Shown in pieces: positions 27,237-35,669 of a DNA stretch of 64,000 bases. A model generated the notes under the pieces. That model did not search any database, was not told the DNA's origin, and worked only from the letters and a program-made list of their open reading frames with translations. Both the position numbers and the translations under genes were made by a program. This DNA is from Pseudomonas sp. Choline-02u-1 (GTDB taxonomy: Bacteria; Pseudomonadota; Gammaproteobacteria; Pseudomonadales; Pseudomonadaceae), in assembly GCF_002836515.1 (NCBI RefSeq), contig NZ_PJBC01000065.1:434001-498000 (forward strand), written 5' to 3'. The first letter of the stretch is position 1; every line of letters begins with the position of its first letter.

Positions 27237-29159
27237 TTATTGTGCGGTGGCTTGCAGGCCGGTAAGCAGCAGGCGTTGGTACAGCTCATCTTTCAGGCCT
27301 TCCGGATTCGTCAGTTGCATCCGCTCAAGATGTTCCGGGAACGCTGACGCCTCCGGCGCATCCAGCGCTGCCTTGCCCAATTCCAGAATTTCGGTCAGCT
27401 TGAACTTGCTCTTCAGCCAGTTCAGCGCGCGCAGCAGATCGCGCTCGATCGCGGTGAAATCACAGCCCAGCGGATACTCCGGAAACAGATTCGGGTGCCG
27501 CGCGGCAATCGCCTGCAAGCGTTGCGGCGTGTTTTCGGCAAACCGTGGATCGATGCGAAAATCCTTTGGCAGCTTGCCAACCTTCTGCGCCTGTTCGATC
27601 AGCCCCGGCTGAAAACGCGAGTCGCTGACATTGAGCAGCGCTTCGATCACAGCCGCATCGGATTTACCGCGCAGGTCGGCGATGCCGTACTCAGTGACGA
27701 CGATGTCGCGAAGGTGCCGCGGAATCGTGCAGTGGCCGTAATCCCAGACGATATTGGAACTGACCTCGCCGCCGGACTCGCGCCAGCTGCGCAGGATCAG
27801 CATTGATCGCGCGCCTTCGAGCGCATGGCCTTGGGCAACAAAGTTGTACTGCCCACCGACACCGCTGAGCACGCGGCCGTCCTCGAGTTGATCAGCCACG
27901 CCGGCGCCGAGCAGGGTCATGGTGAACACGGTGTTGATGAAGCGCGCATCGATGCGCTGCAAGCGCTTGAGTTCTTCCTGGCCGTACAACTCGTTGATGT
28001 AGCTGATGCGGGTCATGTTGAATTCAAGCAATTTGCTTTGCGGCAACTCGCGCAGCCGTTCATAGAAACTGCGCGGGCCCAGAAAGAAGCCGCCGTGCAC
28101 CGAGACGCCGTCAGGCTGGGCAGCTTCGTCGAGGGTGCCGGCGTTGGCCTGCTCCTGCGTCGGCACATCCGGATAGACCTTGCGCCGAATAATCCCGGCA
28201 TCCGCCAGCACCAGCAGGCCGTTAACGAACATCTCGCTGCAACCATAAAGGCCTTTGGCAAATGGCGCGGTGCCGCCCTCGCGCTGGATCAATCGCGCCC
28301 ATTGGCTGAGGTTGATGTCATCGAGCAACGCCTGATAACCAGCGTTATCGGCCTGACGAGCAAGTAACGCAGCGGTCAACGCATCACCCATCGAACCGAT
28401 ACCAATCTGCAACGTGCCGCCATCGCGCACCAGCGTACTGGCGTGCAAACCAATGAAATGATCCTGGAAGCCCACCGGCATGTTCGGCGTGGAAAACAGC
28501 GTGCTGCTGTCCTTCTCGTCGACCAGCAGATCAAAGGTGTCGATGTCGACTTCCGCATCGCCGGGCATGTACGGCAGATCCGTATGCACCTGGCCGACCA
28601 GCACAATGGTCTCCCCCGCCTCGCGGCGCTTGGCGATCATCGGCAACAGGTCGAGGGTGATGTCCGGGTTGCAGCTCAGGCTTAAGCGATCAGGGTGTTC
28701 GCTGCTGCTGGCGAGCAATTGCGCCACCAGATTCAGCCCGGCGGCGTTGATGTCGCGGGCGGCATGGCTGTAATTGCTGCTGACGTAATCCTGCTGCGCC
28801 GGCGCGCTGTTGAGCAGGCTGCCGGGCTGCATGAAGAACTGCTGGATGCGGATGTTGGCGGGCAGGCTGTCGCGCTGCAGATCGGCGAGGAAATCGAACT
28901 CCGGATAATCACCGAACACCCGCTCGACGAAGGGCTCGATGAAGCGCTTCTGCAAGCCATCGCCCAGATTCGGCCGACCGAGGCACAGCGCGGTATAGAT
29001 CGTCAGTTGCCGCTCGGGCAGGTCCGTGATGCGCCGGTACAGCGCGTTGACGAAGTGATTCGGCTTGCCCAGCCCCAGCGGCAGGCCCATGTGGATGTGC
29101 GCAGGCAAGCGTGCCAGTACGTCGTCCACTGCCTGTTCGATCGAACACAACTGCACCAT
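27237..29159 (-). CDS. acetyl-CoA hydrolase/transferase family protein
   Basis: A 640-aa protein of the CoA-transferase family I type (AcetylCoA_hyd_C domain: VGGQYNFVAQGHALEGARSMLILRSWR, GIADLRGKSDAAVIEALL). The usual N-terminal half (HMGLPLGLGKPNHFVNAL) is present, and TEYGIADL is the family signature. It would move CoA between acyl groups or hydrolyse acetyl-CoA; the acceptor is unclear. Length exceeds the classical 430-550 aa enzymes because of a longer middle region. ATG 29159 has GGGAGG upstream. Confidence 0.85.
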   Translation of the reverse strand: MVQLCSIEQAVDDVLARLPAHIHMGLPLGLGKPNHFVNALYRRITDLPERQLTIYTALCLGRPNLGDGLQKRFIEPFVERVFGDYPEFDFLADLQRDSLPANIRIQQFFMQPGSLLNSAPAQQDYVSSNYSHAARDINAAGLNLVAQLLASSSEHPDRLSLSCNPDITLDLLPMIAKRREAGETIVLVGQVHTDLPYMPGDAEVDIDTFDLLVDEKDSSTLFSTPNMPVGFQDHFIGLHASTLVRDGGTLQIGIGSMGDALTAALLARQADNAGYQALLDDINLSQWARLIQREGGTAPFAKGLYGCSEMFVNGLLVLADAGIIRRKVYPDVPTQEQANAGTLDEAAQPDGVSVHGGFFLGPRSFYERLRELPQSKLLEFNMTRISYINELYGQEELKRLQRIDARFINTVFTMTLLGAGVADQLEDGRVLSGVGGQYNFVAQGHALEGARSMLILRSWRESGGEVSSNIVWDYGHCTIPRHLRDIVVTEYGIADLRGKSDAAVIEALLNVSDSRFQPGLIEQAQKVGKLPKDFRIDPRFAENTPQRLQAIAARHPNLFPEYPLGCDFTAIERDLLRALNWLKSKFKLTEILELGKAALDAPEASAFPEHLERMQLTNPEGLKDELYQRLLLTGLQATAQ

Positions 29160-29364
29160 CTGAAGCCTCCCGCCCGTTCCGTTGATAGGGGTAGACCGAG
29201 ATTGCCGGGGAATTACTTCCGAGGGAAGGCGATTGGCGCGAAAAAGGTTCGACAGAAGGCGAATCAGCGCGCTAGCTCGGCAAGCGACCCACCTTACACA
29301 CGTACAACTAGTTTTCCTACATCCCCTGTAATTCAATCACGCGAAATTACCGGACGCGTCTGAA

Positions 29365-29379
29365 TTGAACTTATTTCAA
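29365..29379. promoter_or_regulatory. inverted repeat in the promoter region of the 29456 gene pair
   Basis: The sequence TTGAA-N5-TTCAA lies 77 bp before the first membrane protein gene. TTGAAC at its left could be a -35 box with TAGCAT (29386-29391) as a -10 box, 15-16 bp apart. This is a candidate operator/promoter only; no regulator gene lies next to it. Confidence 0.3.
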
Positions 29380-29399
29380 ACATCGCTAGCATTGAACAC

Positions 29400-29459
29400 A
29401 TGATCAAAATGCTCTTCAGAAAATTAACCGTTAATATCCGAAGCAGAGACCCCCAATGA
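29400..29459 (+). CDS. possible 19-aa leader peptide coupled to the next gene
   Basis: ATG at 29400 opens a 19-codon frame (MIKMLFRKLTVNIRSRDPQ) whose TGA overlaps the ATG of the next gene (ATGA). The product is short and basic. No Shine-Dalgarno site precedes it, so translation is unproven. It could be a leader controlling the transporter-like genes by coupling, a small peptide, or chance. Confidence 0.25.
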   Translation: MIKMLFRKLTVNIRSRDPQ

Positions 29460-30334
29460 AAAAAAATCTGGTACTTTGCTGCTTCGGCCTGGGCATTTCG
29501 ATCCTTACGAGCGCATCACCTTATCTTATCGGCAACGCAGTTAATTCTTATCTTGCCGGCGACAACTTGTATTTATATACGCTCGCCAGCGCCTCGCTGT
29601 TCATTATCGCCACTCCCCCCCTAAAACTGACAGCCAATATCTACTTGCAGAGGACCATTGCGAGCACAAGGTATACCTTGAAAAAAATGATACTGACTCA
29701 CTTGCTAGACAAACATGTCGAGCACACGCAAAAACCAGGCGAGCAGATCGAACTGATCGATGGCGACGTTGATGGCTCGATGTATCTATATCATTCAATT
29801 TATTTTGATGTATCACTGAACTTCTGCATCATCATCGCTGCGCTCTGGGTGACTGCCCACTACCATCCACTTCTGGCACTCGCGCCGCTTAGCGGCCTCC
29901 TTTATGCCACTGCAACATATGTTCTAACTCGAGGAAACAGCAGTTCACTTTTTGCTGATTATGTTCAAGAGAATACCGTAACAGTTGGCACCATCTGCGA
30001 GCATTTATACAATTCAACACCCTATACCGACAGGGTCAAGCTCAGTATAAAAAACATCGAACGCCTCGCTTTTCGTTCAAACCTCAAAGCATCGACTTTC
30101 GAATCAATTTCAAGCTCATGTTACCTGATAGCGATTGTGGTTTTATTATTGGTTGCGGCACATCTGCTCAGTACCGGCGATTCGAATATAGGCGCTATTC
30201 TTGCCTCAACCATCTACCTTGAGCGCGTGCTCAGTCCGGTGATGTCACTGATATCCATCTATTACTCGAGCAGAGAGGCATCTTACAGACGTAGTCGGAT
30301 TCGCAGTTACGGGCTACAGCGTGAGGGCCATTGA
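29456..30334 (+). CDS. ABC-exporter-like membrane domain protein without ATPase domain (1)
   Basis: A 292-aa protein with six predicted membrane segments (about 4-28, 37-60, 121-138, 142-160, 223-242, 246-270). Between segments 2 and 3 it has a long cytoplasmic loop with EHTQKPGEQIELIDGDVDG, which resembles the GExxxRxxxDvd coupling loop of type IV ABC exporters. It ends (SSREASYRRSRIRSYGLQ) just where a nucleotide-binding domain would begin; no Walker A, signature or Walker B motif exists in it or nearby. Composition is clearly AT-richer than its neighbours. The next gene is a second protein of the same plan. Function unknown; the domain call is by eye. Confidence 0.7.
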   Translation: MKKNLVLCCFGLGISILTSASPYLIGNAVNSYLAGDNLYLYTLASASLFIIATPPLKLTANIYLQRTIASTRYTLKKMILTHLLDKHVEHTQKPGEQIELIDGDVDGSMYLYHSIYFDVSLNFCIIIAALWVTAHYHPLLALAPLSGLLYATATYVLTRGNSSSLFADYVQENTVTVGTICEHLYNSTPYTDRVKLSIKNIERLAFRSNLKASTFESISSSCYLIAIVVLLLVAAHLLSTGDSNIGAILASTIYLERVLSPVMSLISIYYSSREASYRRSRIRSYGLQREGH

Positions 30335-30336
30335 CT

Positions 30337-31218
30337 ATGTTTATATGCGTGCGAAAAAACCTGATCGTTTTTGTCCTTTCGGTAATTTGCCTAACTTTAG
30401 CCGCCGTATGTCAATTGCTAATACCATCAGTCGTCGCCAAAAGCCTGACTGCTCTCATCGCCGGCGCTATTAGCGCTGAGTTTTATATTGTTCTTATCGC
30501 AGCTCTTTTAGCCAAGCTGTCAATGCAAACTCTGGGCAGCTCCTTGGCAACGCTGATGGAAGTGAGATCTCGCTTTATCCTTATCAACTTCATTGTGCAT
30601 GATGAACGGCCGCCTCCATTATGCTCTCGCGTAACAATGATAAAGGAAGATGCCGAAAAAATTGCCTCCGTCATTCATGACGCAATCCACCTTTTCGGCT
30701 CCTGCATTTTGGCGTTTTCCGCAGCTTATATTCTGCTTAGGCAAAACGTCTACTTTTTCCTGCCCATCGCTTTTATTGTTTTATTAACGTGTGTGCAGTT
30801 GAGGTTTGCCAAGCCCTTGATCCAACGTCTATATGAAGCAGAAATGTCCAACGAAGAATTATATAAGGGGTCGCTCATTGATATTTTCAAACTATCCAGC
30901 CACGAGGCGAAAATTCAACTTTCCAAAAGTTGCGATTATCTGAAGGACACCGTACGAGCGCGTTACAAGTACCAGAAAGAGAGCACCATACAGTCCTTCT
31001 GGCCGGAACTGGCCATCTCGGCGGGGACGGTATCGGTCATTTTATTCAGCGCCACTGCAACACCGGAACTGTTTGGCGAGCGCCTCATTGCCTGTCTTGG
31101 CTATATCGGAATTTTCACCATAGCCAGTACGAGTTCGATAAGGCTCGGCATAACCATGATTGGCGTGAAGGTATCCGTCGATAGAATCTTCAGAGGGGTG
31201 TCGCCTGTCGCACGGTGA
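30337..31218 (+). CDS. ABC-exporter-like membrane domain protein without ATPase domain (2)
   Basis: A 293-aa protein with six predicted membrane segments. It has an equivalent first loop (SRVTMIKEDAEKIASVIHDAI, compare the usual 'ndv..i..' loop) and ends in IGVKVSVDRIFRGV, the helix that in exporters leads into the ATPase domain; again none follows. ATG 30337 lies 2 bp after the previous stop and GAGGG precedes it by about 10 bp; a TTG at 30331 would overlap the previous stop. The two proteins are divergent in sequence, as in heterodimeric exporters. The NBD must be encoded elsewhere if this is a transporter. Confidence 0.7.
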   Translation: MFICVRKNLIVFVLSVICLTLAAVCQLLIPSVVAKSLTALIAGAISAEFYIVLIAALLAKLSMQTLGSSLATLMEVRSRFILINFIVHDERPPPLCSRVTMIKEDAEKIASVIHDAIHLFGSCILAFSAAYILLRQNVYFFLPIAFIVLLTCVQLRFAKPLIQRLYEAEMSNEELYKGSLIDIFKLSSHEAKIQLSKSCDYLKDTVRARYKYQKESTIQSFWPELAISAGTVSVILFSATATPELFGERLIACLGYIGIFTIASTSSIRLGITMIGVKVSVDRIFRGVSPVAR

Positions 31219-31293
31219 AGCGATGGAGACGCTGTTCAACACCGCTTCAAAGCCTTGGGCAATTCATCACCGCCACTCACTCTCCCCTCATCA

Positions 31294-31434
31294 TGTCGAT
31301 CCCGGGATGTGATCTGAGGCAGATATCGGGAGGGCGTTGCGAGCAAAAAATGCCGGAAGATACCGATGCTTACGCTGTGTACAAAGCGGTGCTCATTTCG
31401 GCCGGTGCCTATCTCACGAAAAACATGCCGTGAG
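31294..31434 (+). CDS. doubtful short reading frame, 46 aa
   Basis: The frame after the membrane proteins from ATG 31294 encodes MSIPGCDLRQISGGRCEQKMPEDTDAYAVYKAVLISAGAYLTKNMP-like residues. It has no ribosome site, and the frame remains open upstream to the stop of the previous gene. It may be a remnant or spurious; listed because it fills the space before the terminator at 31446. Confidence 0.2.
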
Positions 31435-31445
31435 ATTGCGGGCAC

Positions 31446-31473
31446 AAAAAAACCGCCCTGAGACGGTTTTTTC
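31446..31473. terminator. terminator after cycB
   Basis: The stem AAAAAACCGC / ACGGTTTTTT with a CCTGAG loop has A- and T-runs on both sides, usable in both directions. It serves cycB on the minus strand and the transporter-like pair on the plus strand. Confidence 0.75.
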
Positions 31474-31487
31474 GAAGGCGCCGCTGA

Positions 31488-31913
31488 TTACAGACCGGAC
31501 ATCTCTTTGATCGCACCTTTGAGCTCTTCATCGGAGCAATCGGCGCAGGTGCCTTTTGGCGGCATGGCGTTGATGCCGGTGATGGCCTTGGCAAGGATGC
31601 CGTCCAGGCCACCCTGATGATCGGCGCGCTCTTTCCAGGCGGCCTTGTCGCCGATTTTCGGCGCGCCCAGCAGGCCTGTGCCGTGGCAAGCGTTGCAGTG
31701 CTTGGCGATCACATCTTTAGGTGCCTTCGCCCCGCCACCGCCGCCAGCGGTCGCAGCCACTTCCATGCCTTTGCATTCCTGCCCTTGAACACACACCTGG
31801 CCGACGGGCTCGAGGCGTTTGGCAATATCGTCATTCGTCGCAGCTTGAGCGCTGACAGCCCAGAGGGCCAGTACGGTTGCTGGTGCAGCCAGCATTTTCA
31901 TAATTAGGTTCAC
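31488..31913 (-). CDS. cycB: cytochrome c5
   Basis: A 141-aa periplasmic c-type cytochrome. The signal peptide is MKMLAAPATVLALWAVSAQA, the heme motif is CNACH, and the axial Met lies in NAMPPKGTCADC, where the extra Cys pair (CADC) is typical of cytochrome c5. It would carry electrons between respiratory complexes or toward nitrite/nitrate enzymes. GTG 31913 has GAGGG 7 bp upstream; ATG 31901 would also give a normal signal peptide. Confidence 0.9.
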   Translation of the reverse strand: MNLIMKMLAAPATVLALWAVSAQAATNDDIAKRLEPVGQVCVQGQECKGMEVAATAGGGGGAKAPKDVIAKHCNACHGTGLLGAPKIGDKAAWKERADHQGGLDGILAKAITGINAMPPKGTCADCSDEELKGAIKEMSGL

Positions 31914-32082
31914 GCGTTCACCCTCAATGGTGGCTATTCACGCCTGCGGCCACGGTTCGCAGGCGGGCGCAAGTATAGCGGGTAGGCCGCTGTACTGAAA
32001 CAACCCCATGGTTAAAGGGGTCTTGTTGCCCATCGGTAAAACGGTCCGGGTGCCTTCGCCGCGATGGCCTGGCGCCTCTTGC

Positions 32083-32631
32083 TTAGAAATTCGCCGGCGT
32101 GGCTGCGCTGATTAGTCGCGCCGGAACGTCGAACGGATTACGGAAACGATGCGGCTTGGTACTTTCAAAATAGTAGCTGTCGCCAGCTTCGAGAATAAAA
32201 GTTTCCAGCCCCACCACCAGCTCCAGGCGACCTTCAACCAGAATCCCGGTTTCCTCGCCTTCGTGGGTGAGCATTTCTTCGCCGGTGTCGGCGCCCGGCG
32301 GATAGATTTCATTGAGGAAGGCGATGGCGCGGCTGGGGTGCGCGCGGCCGACCAGTTTCATGGTCACGGCGCCGTCGGAGATGTCGATCAGCTCGTTGGC
32401 CTTGTAGACGATCTGAGTCGGTTGGTCCTGCAGGATCTCTTCGGAAAAGAACTCAACCATCGACATGGGAATCCCGCCGAGCACCTTTCTCAGCGAACTG
32501 ATCGATGGGCTGACGCTGTTCTTTTCGATCATCGAAATGGTGCTGTTGGTGACGCCCGCGCGTTTGGCGAGTTCACGCTGGGAAAGCCCTTTGAGCTTGC
32601 GAATCGATTGCAGTCGTTCACCGACGTCCAA
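32083..32631 (-). CDS. pauR: XRE-cupin transcriptional regulator, PauR type
   Basis: A 182-aa repressor with an N-terminal HTH (GERLQSIRKLKGLSQRELAKRAGVTNSTISMIEKNSVSPSISSLRKV) and a C-terminal cupin (LTHEGEETGILVEGRLELVVGLETFILEAGDSYYFESTKPHRFRNP). It matches PauR, the polyamine catabolism repressor of P. aeruginosa, by domain order and position between cycB and dadX. It probably controls distant pauA and kauB genes including 42988-44481. It is transcribed alone, with a 88-bp gap to dadX. Confidence 0.8.
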   Translation of the reverse strand: MDVGERLQSIRKLKGLSQRELAKRAGVTNSTISMIEKNSVSPSISSLRKVLGGIPMSMVEFFSEEILQDQPTQIVYKANELIDISDGAVTMKLVGRAHPSRAIAFLNEIYPPGADTGEEMLTHEGEETGILVEGRLELVVGLETFILEAGDSYYFESTKPHRFRNPFDVPARLISAATPANF

Positions 32632-32719
32632 GGCAGGAGCCTCCTGATGCTGTAAGAATATTGAGCGTTATCATGGCGACAGCGTTCAGTATTTACAACA
32701 CTTGGCCCCCGCAGCGGCG

Positions 32720-33793
32720 TCAACCCTCGGAATAGAGCCTTGGCACCCGTTTCAGGTTGCAGAAGATCTGATACGGAATAGTCTCGGCCCATTTCGCTAC
32801 GTCGCTGGCGAGGATATTTTTGCCCCACAGCTCGACAGTAGAACCGAGGCCCGCTTCCGGCACATCGGTCAGGTCGATGCAGAGCATGTCCATCGACACA
32901 CGCCCCAGCAGGCGGCTGGGTTTGCCGGCCACCAATACGGGTGTGCCGGTCGGGGCTTGGCGCGGGTAGCCGTCGGCGTAACCCATGGCGACCACGCCGA
33001 TGCGCATCGGCTTGTCGGTGATAAATCTGGCGCCATAGCCGATCGGTTCGCCGGCCGGCAATTCACGCACGCTGATGACTTTCGATTCGAGGGTCATGAC
33101 TGGTTGCAGGCGTTCGGCGAAGGCGTTGGCTTCTTCGAACGGCGTCGCGCCGTAGAGCATGATGCCCGGGCGTACCCAGTCACTTTTGATGTCTGGCCAA
33201 CCGAGCACGGCTGGCGAGTTGCGCAGGCTGACTTCCGCCGCCAGGCCCTGACGTGCCGTTTCGAACACCGCGACCTGCTCGGCGCTGCTCTGCGCGTGCA
33301 GTTCATCAGCGCGGGCGAAGTGGCTCATCAACACGATTTTCGCCACCTTGCCGCTGGCCAGCAGACGCTGATAGGCCGCTGGATAATCTTTCGGATGCAG
33401 GCCGACGCGGTGCATGCCGGAATCGAGCTTGAGCCATACCGTGATCGGTTTGCTCAGGACTGCCTGCTCGATCGCTTCGAGCTGCCACAGCGAATGCACC
33501 ACGCACCAGAAATCATGCTCGACGATCAACGCCAGCTCGTCAGCTTCGAAGAAGCCCTCCAACAACAGTACCGGCGCACGAATCCCGGCAGCGCGCAGCT
33601 CCAGTGCTTCTTCGATGCAGGCCACGGCAAAGCCGTCCGCCTCGGCTTCCAGCGCCTGGGCGCAACGTACCGCGCCATGGCCATAAGCGTCCGCCTTGAT
33701 CACCGCGAGCGCCTTGGCGCCGGTGACTTCGCGGGCTATTCGGTAGTTGTGACGCAGGGCTTGAAGGTCGATCAGGGCACGGGCAGGACGCAT
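32720..33793 (-). CDS. dadX: catabolic alanine racemase DadX
   Basis: A 357-aa PLP enzyme that interconverts L- and D-alanine. Lys in VIKADAYGHG binds PLP, the catalytic Tyr is in YGYGARFI-like GYGARFITDK, and the phosphate site is in SHFARADE. ATG 33793 gives MRPARALIDL, the usual DadX start; the upstream 24 bp lack support. It is the last gene of dadA-ridA-dadX. Confidence 0.95.
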   Translation of the reverse strand: MRPARALIDLQALRHNYRIAREVTGAKALAVIKADAYGHGAVRCAQALEAEADGFAVACIEEALELRAAGIRAPVLLLEGFFEADELALIVEHDFWCVVHSLWQLEAIEQAVLSKPITVWLKLDSGMHRVGLHPKDYPAAYQRLLASGKVAKIVLMSHFARADELHAQSSAEQVAVFETARQGLAAEVSLRNSPAVLGWPDIKSDWVRPGIMLYGATPFEEANAFAERLQPVMTLESKVISVRELPAGEPIGYGARFITDKPMRIGVVAMGYADGYPRQAPTGTPVLVAGKPSRLLGRVSMDMLCIDLTDVPEAGLGSTVELWGKNILASDVAKWAETIPYQIFCNLKRVPRLYSEG

Positions 33794-33886
33794 GGCGGCA
33801 GACTTCTGGGCGGGCATGGGAAGAAAAACCGGCGCTGGCTGACGGTATGGACCACCAACAGCACCGGGAGAGGGATCTTTAAAACG

Positions 33887-34240
33887 TTATGGCAGCGCGG
33901 CGACGATGGAGATCTCCACCAGAATGCTCGGCTTGGCCATTTTCGCTTCGACGGTGGCGCGGGCCGGCGCGGCGCCTTTTGGCAGCCACTGGTCCCACAC
34001 CGCGTTCATCCCGGCGAAGTGCGCTTGGATGTCGTTCAGGTAGATCGTCGCCGACAACAGGTGCTGCTTGTCCGAGCCGGCCAGATCGAGCAGACGTTCG
34101 ATGTTGGCCAGTACGTCGCGGGTCTGCTGTTCAATTCCGGCGTCGAAGTCGTCGCCGACCTGCCCGGCCAGATACACAGTGCCATTGTGGCTGACGATCT
34201 GGCTCATGCGCTCATTGGTGAGCTGGCGCTGGATTGACAT
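33887..34240 (-). CDS. RidA family protein of the dad operon
   Basis: A 117-aa Rid protein with the conserved Arg in ARATVEAKMAKP and the YLAGQVGDDFDAGIEQQTRDVLANIERLL body. RidA-type enzymes hydrolyse reactive enamine/imine intermediates, here probably 2-aminoacrylate or the imine formed by DadA. Its start overlaps the dadA end by 29 bp, so translation is coupled. Confidence 0.9.
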   Translation of the reverse strand: MSIQRQLTNERMSQIVSHNGTVYLAGQVGDDFDAGIEQQTRDVLANIERLLDLAGSDKQHLLSATIYLNDIQAHFAGMNAVWDQWLPKGAAPARATVEAKMAKPSILVEISIVAALP

Positions 34241-35516
34241 GTTTTGCGGACTCCTGGGTCTGGTTGCCGTAACGGGAAATATCGAGGCCTTCGGCGCTGA
34301 TCTGGGGCTTTTTCTTCGCCATCAGGTCGGCGAGCAAACGGCCGGAACCGCAGGCCATGGTCCAGCCGAGCGTACCGTGGCCGGTATTGAGAAACAGATT
34401 CTTGAACGGTGTTGCGCCAACGATCGGCGTACCGTCCGGCGTGGTCGGACGCAGGCCGGTCCAGAAACTCGCTTCGGCCAGATTGCCGCCCTGAGGATAA
34501 AGGTCGTTGACGATCATCTCCAGGGTTTCGCGCCGACGCGGGTTCAGCGACAGGTCAAAACCGGCAATCTCGGCCATGCCGCCAACGCGGATGCGGTTAT
34601 CGAAACGGGTGATCGCGACCTTGTAGGTCTCGTCGAGAATGGTCGACGTCGGCGCCATATCCGGATTGGTGATCGGCACGGTCAGCGAATAGCCCTTGAG
34701 TGGATACACAGGAGCCTTGATACCCAGCGGTTTGAGCAGTTGTGGCGAGTAGCTGCCGAGCGCCAGCACGTAACGGTCAGCGGTCTCCAGCTTGCCGTCG
34801 ATCCAAACGCCGTTGATGCGATCACCGGCGTAGTCGAGTTTCTGGATGTCCTGGCCGAAACGGAATTCCACGCCGAGCTTGCGCGCCATTTCGGCGAGAC
34901 GGGTGGTGAAGATCTGGCAGTCGCCGGTCTGGTCATTGGGCAGACGCAGCGCGCCGGCGAGAATGTCGGTCACGCCTGCCAGCGCCGGTTCGACGCGGGC
35001 GATGCCGGCACGATCAAGAACCTCAAACGGCACGCCGGACTCTTTCAGCACAGCGATGTCCTTGGCGGCGTTATCCAGTTGCGCCTGGGTGCGGAACAAC
35101 TGCGTGGTGCCGAGGCTGCGACCTTCGTAGGCAATGCCGGTTTCGGCGCGCAATTCGTCGAGGCAGTCGCGACTGTACTCGGACAGACGCACCATGCGTT
35201 CCTTGTTAACCGCGTAACGGCTGGCGGTGCAATTGCGCAGCATTTGCGCCATCCACAGGTACTGATCGATGTCGGCGGTAGCCTTGATCGCCAATGGCGC
35301 GTGGCGTTGCAGCAGCCACTTGATCGCCTTGAGCGGCACGCCCGGCGCGGCCCACGGCGAGGCATAGCCCGGCGAGACCTGGCCGGCGTTGGCGAAACTG
35401 GTCTCCATGGCCGCAGCGGGCTGCCGGTCGACCACCACCACTTCAAACCCGGCACGCGCCAGATAGTAAGCACTGGCGGTACCGATGACGCCGCTACCCA
35501 AGACCATGACGCGCAT
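34212..35516 (-). CDS. dadA: D-amino acid dehydrogenase, small subunit type
   Basis: A 434-aa FAD enzyme that oxidises D-alanine to pyruvate and feeds the respiratory chain. The N-terminal dinucleotide motif VLGSGVIGTASAYYLARAG and the C-terminal FAD motif LNTGHGTLGWTMACGSG are intact. ATG 35516 is preferred over the TTG at 35522 because of GAGGG upstream. It is the first gene of dadA-ridA-dadX and divergent from lrp. Confidence 0.95.
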   Translation of the reverse strand: MRVMVLGSGVIGTASAYYLARAGFEVVVVDRQPAAAMETSFANAGQVSPGYASPWAAPGVPLKAIKWLLQRHAPLAIKATADIDQYLWMAQMLRNCTASRYAVNKERMVRLSEYSRDCLDELRAETGIAYEGRSLGTTQLFRTQAQLDNAAKDIAVLKESGVPFEVLDRAGIARVEPALAGVTDILAGALRLPNDQTGDCQIFTTRLAEMARKLGVEFRFGQDIQKLDYAGDRINGVWIDGKLETADRYVLALGSYSPQLLKPLGIKAPVYPLKGYSLTVPITNPDMAPTSTILDETYKVAITRFDNRIRVGGMAEIAGFDLSLNPRRRETLEMIVNDLYPQGGNLAEASFWTGLRPTTPDGTPIVGATPFKNLFLNTGHGTLGWTMACGSGRLLADLMAKKKPQISAEGLDISRYGNQTQESAKHVNPAPAHQ

Positions 35517-35522
35517 TTTCAA

Positions 35523-35669
35523 TCCCTCATCGCGGCTTTGCGCCGAACTGTTTGTTAGAGCAATGATGGGCGCAGTGTAAAAAAGAAATGCCAGTGCTTT
35601 TCACTATATAAGCGCCTATATTTGGCGACAATTCTCGGCAAAAACCCTTTTCACGGAGGCGCATCCCCT
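35523..35669. promoter_or_regulatory. dadA/lrp divergent promoter region
   Basis: The 147-bp gap between the two starts is AT-rich around 35595-35635 (TTCACTATATAAGCGCCTATATTTGGCG). In Pseudomonas the Lrp protein here (DadR) activates dadAX, so binding sites in this gap are expected; I could not fix the exact sites. Confidence 0.5.
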
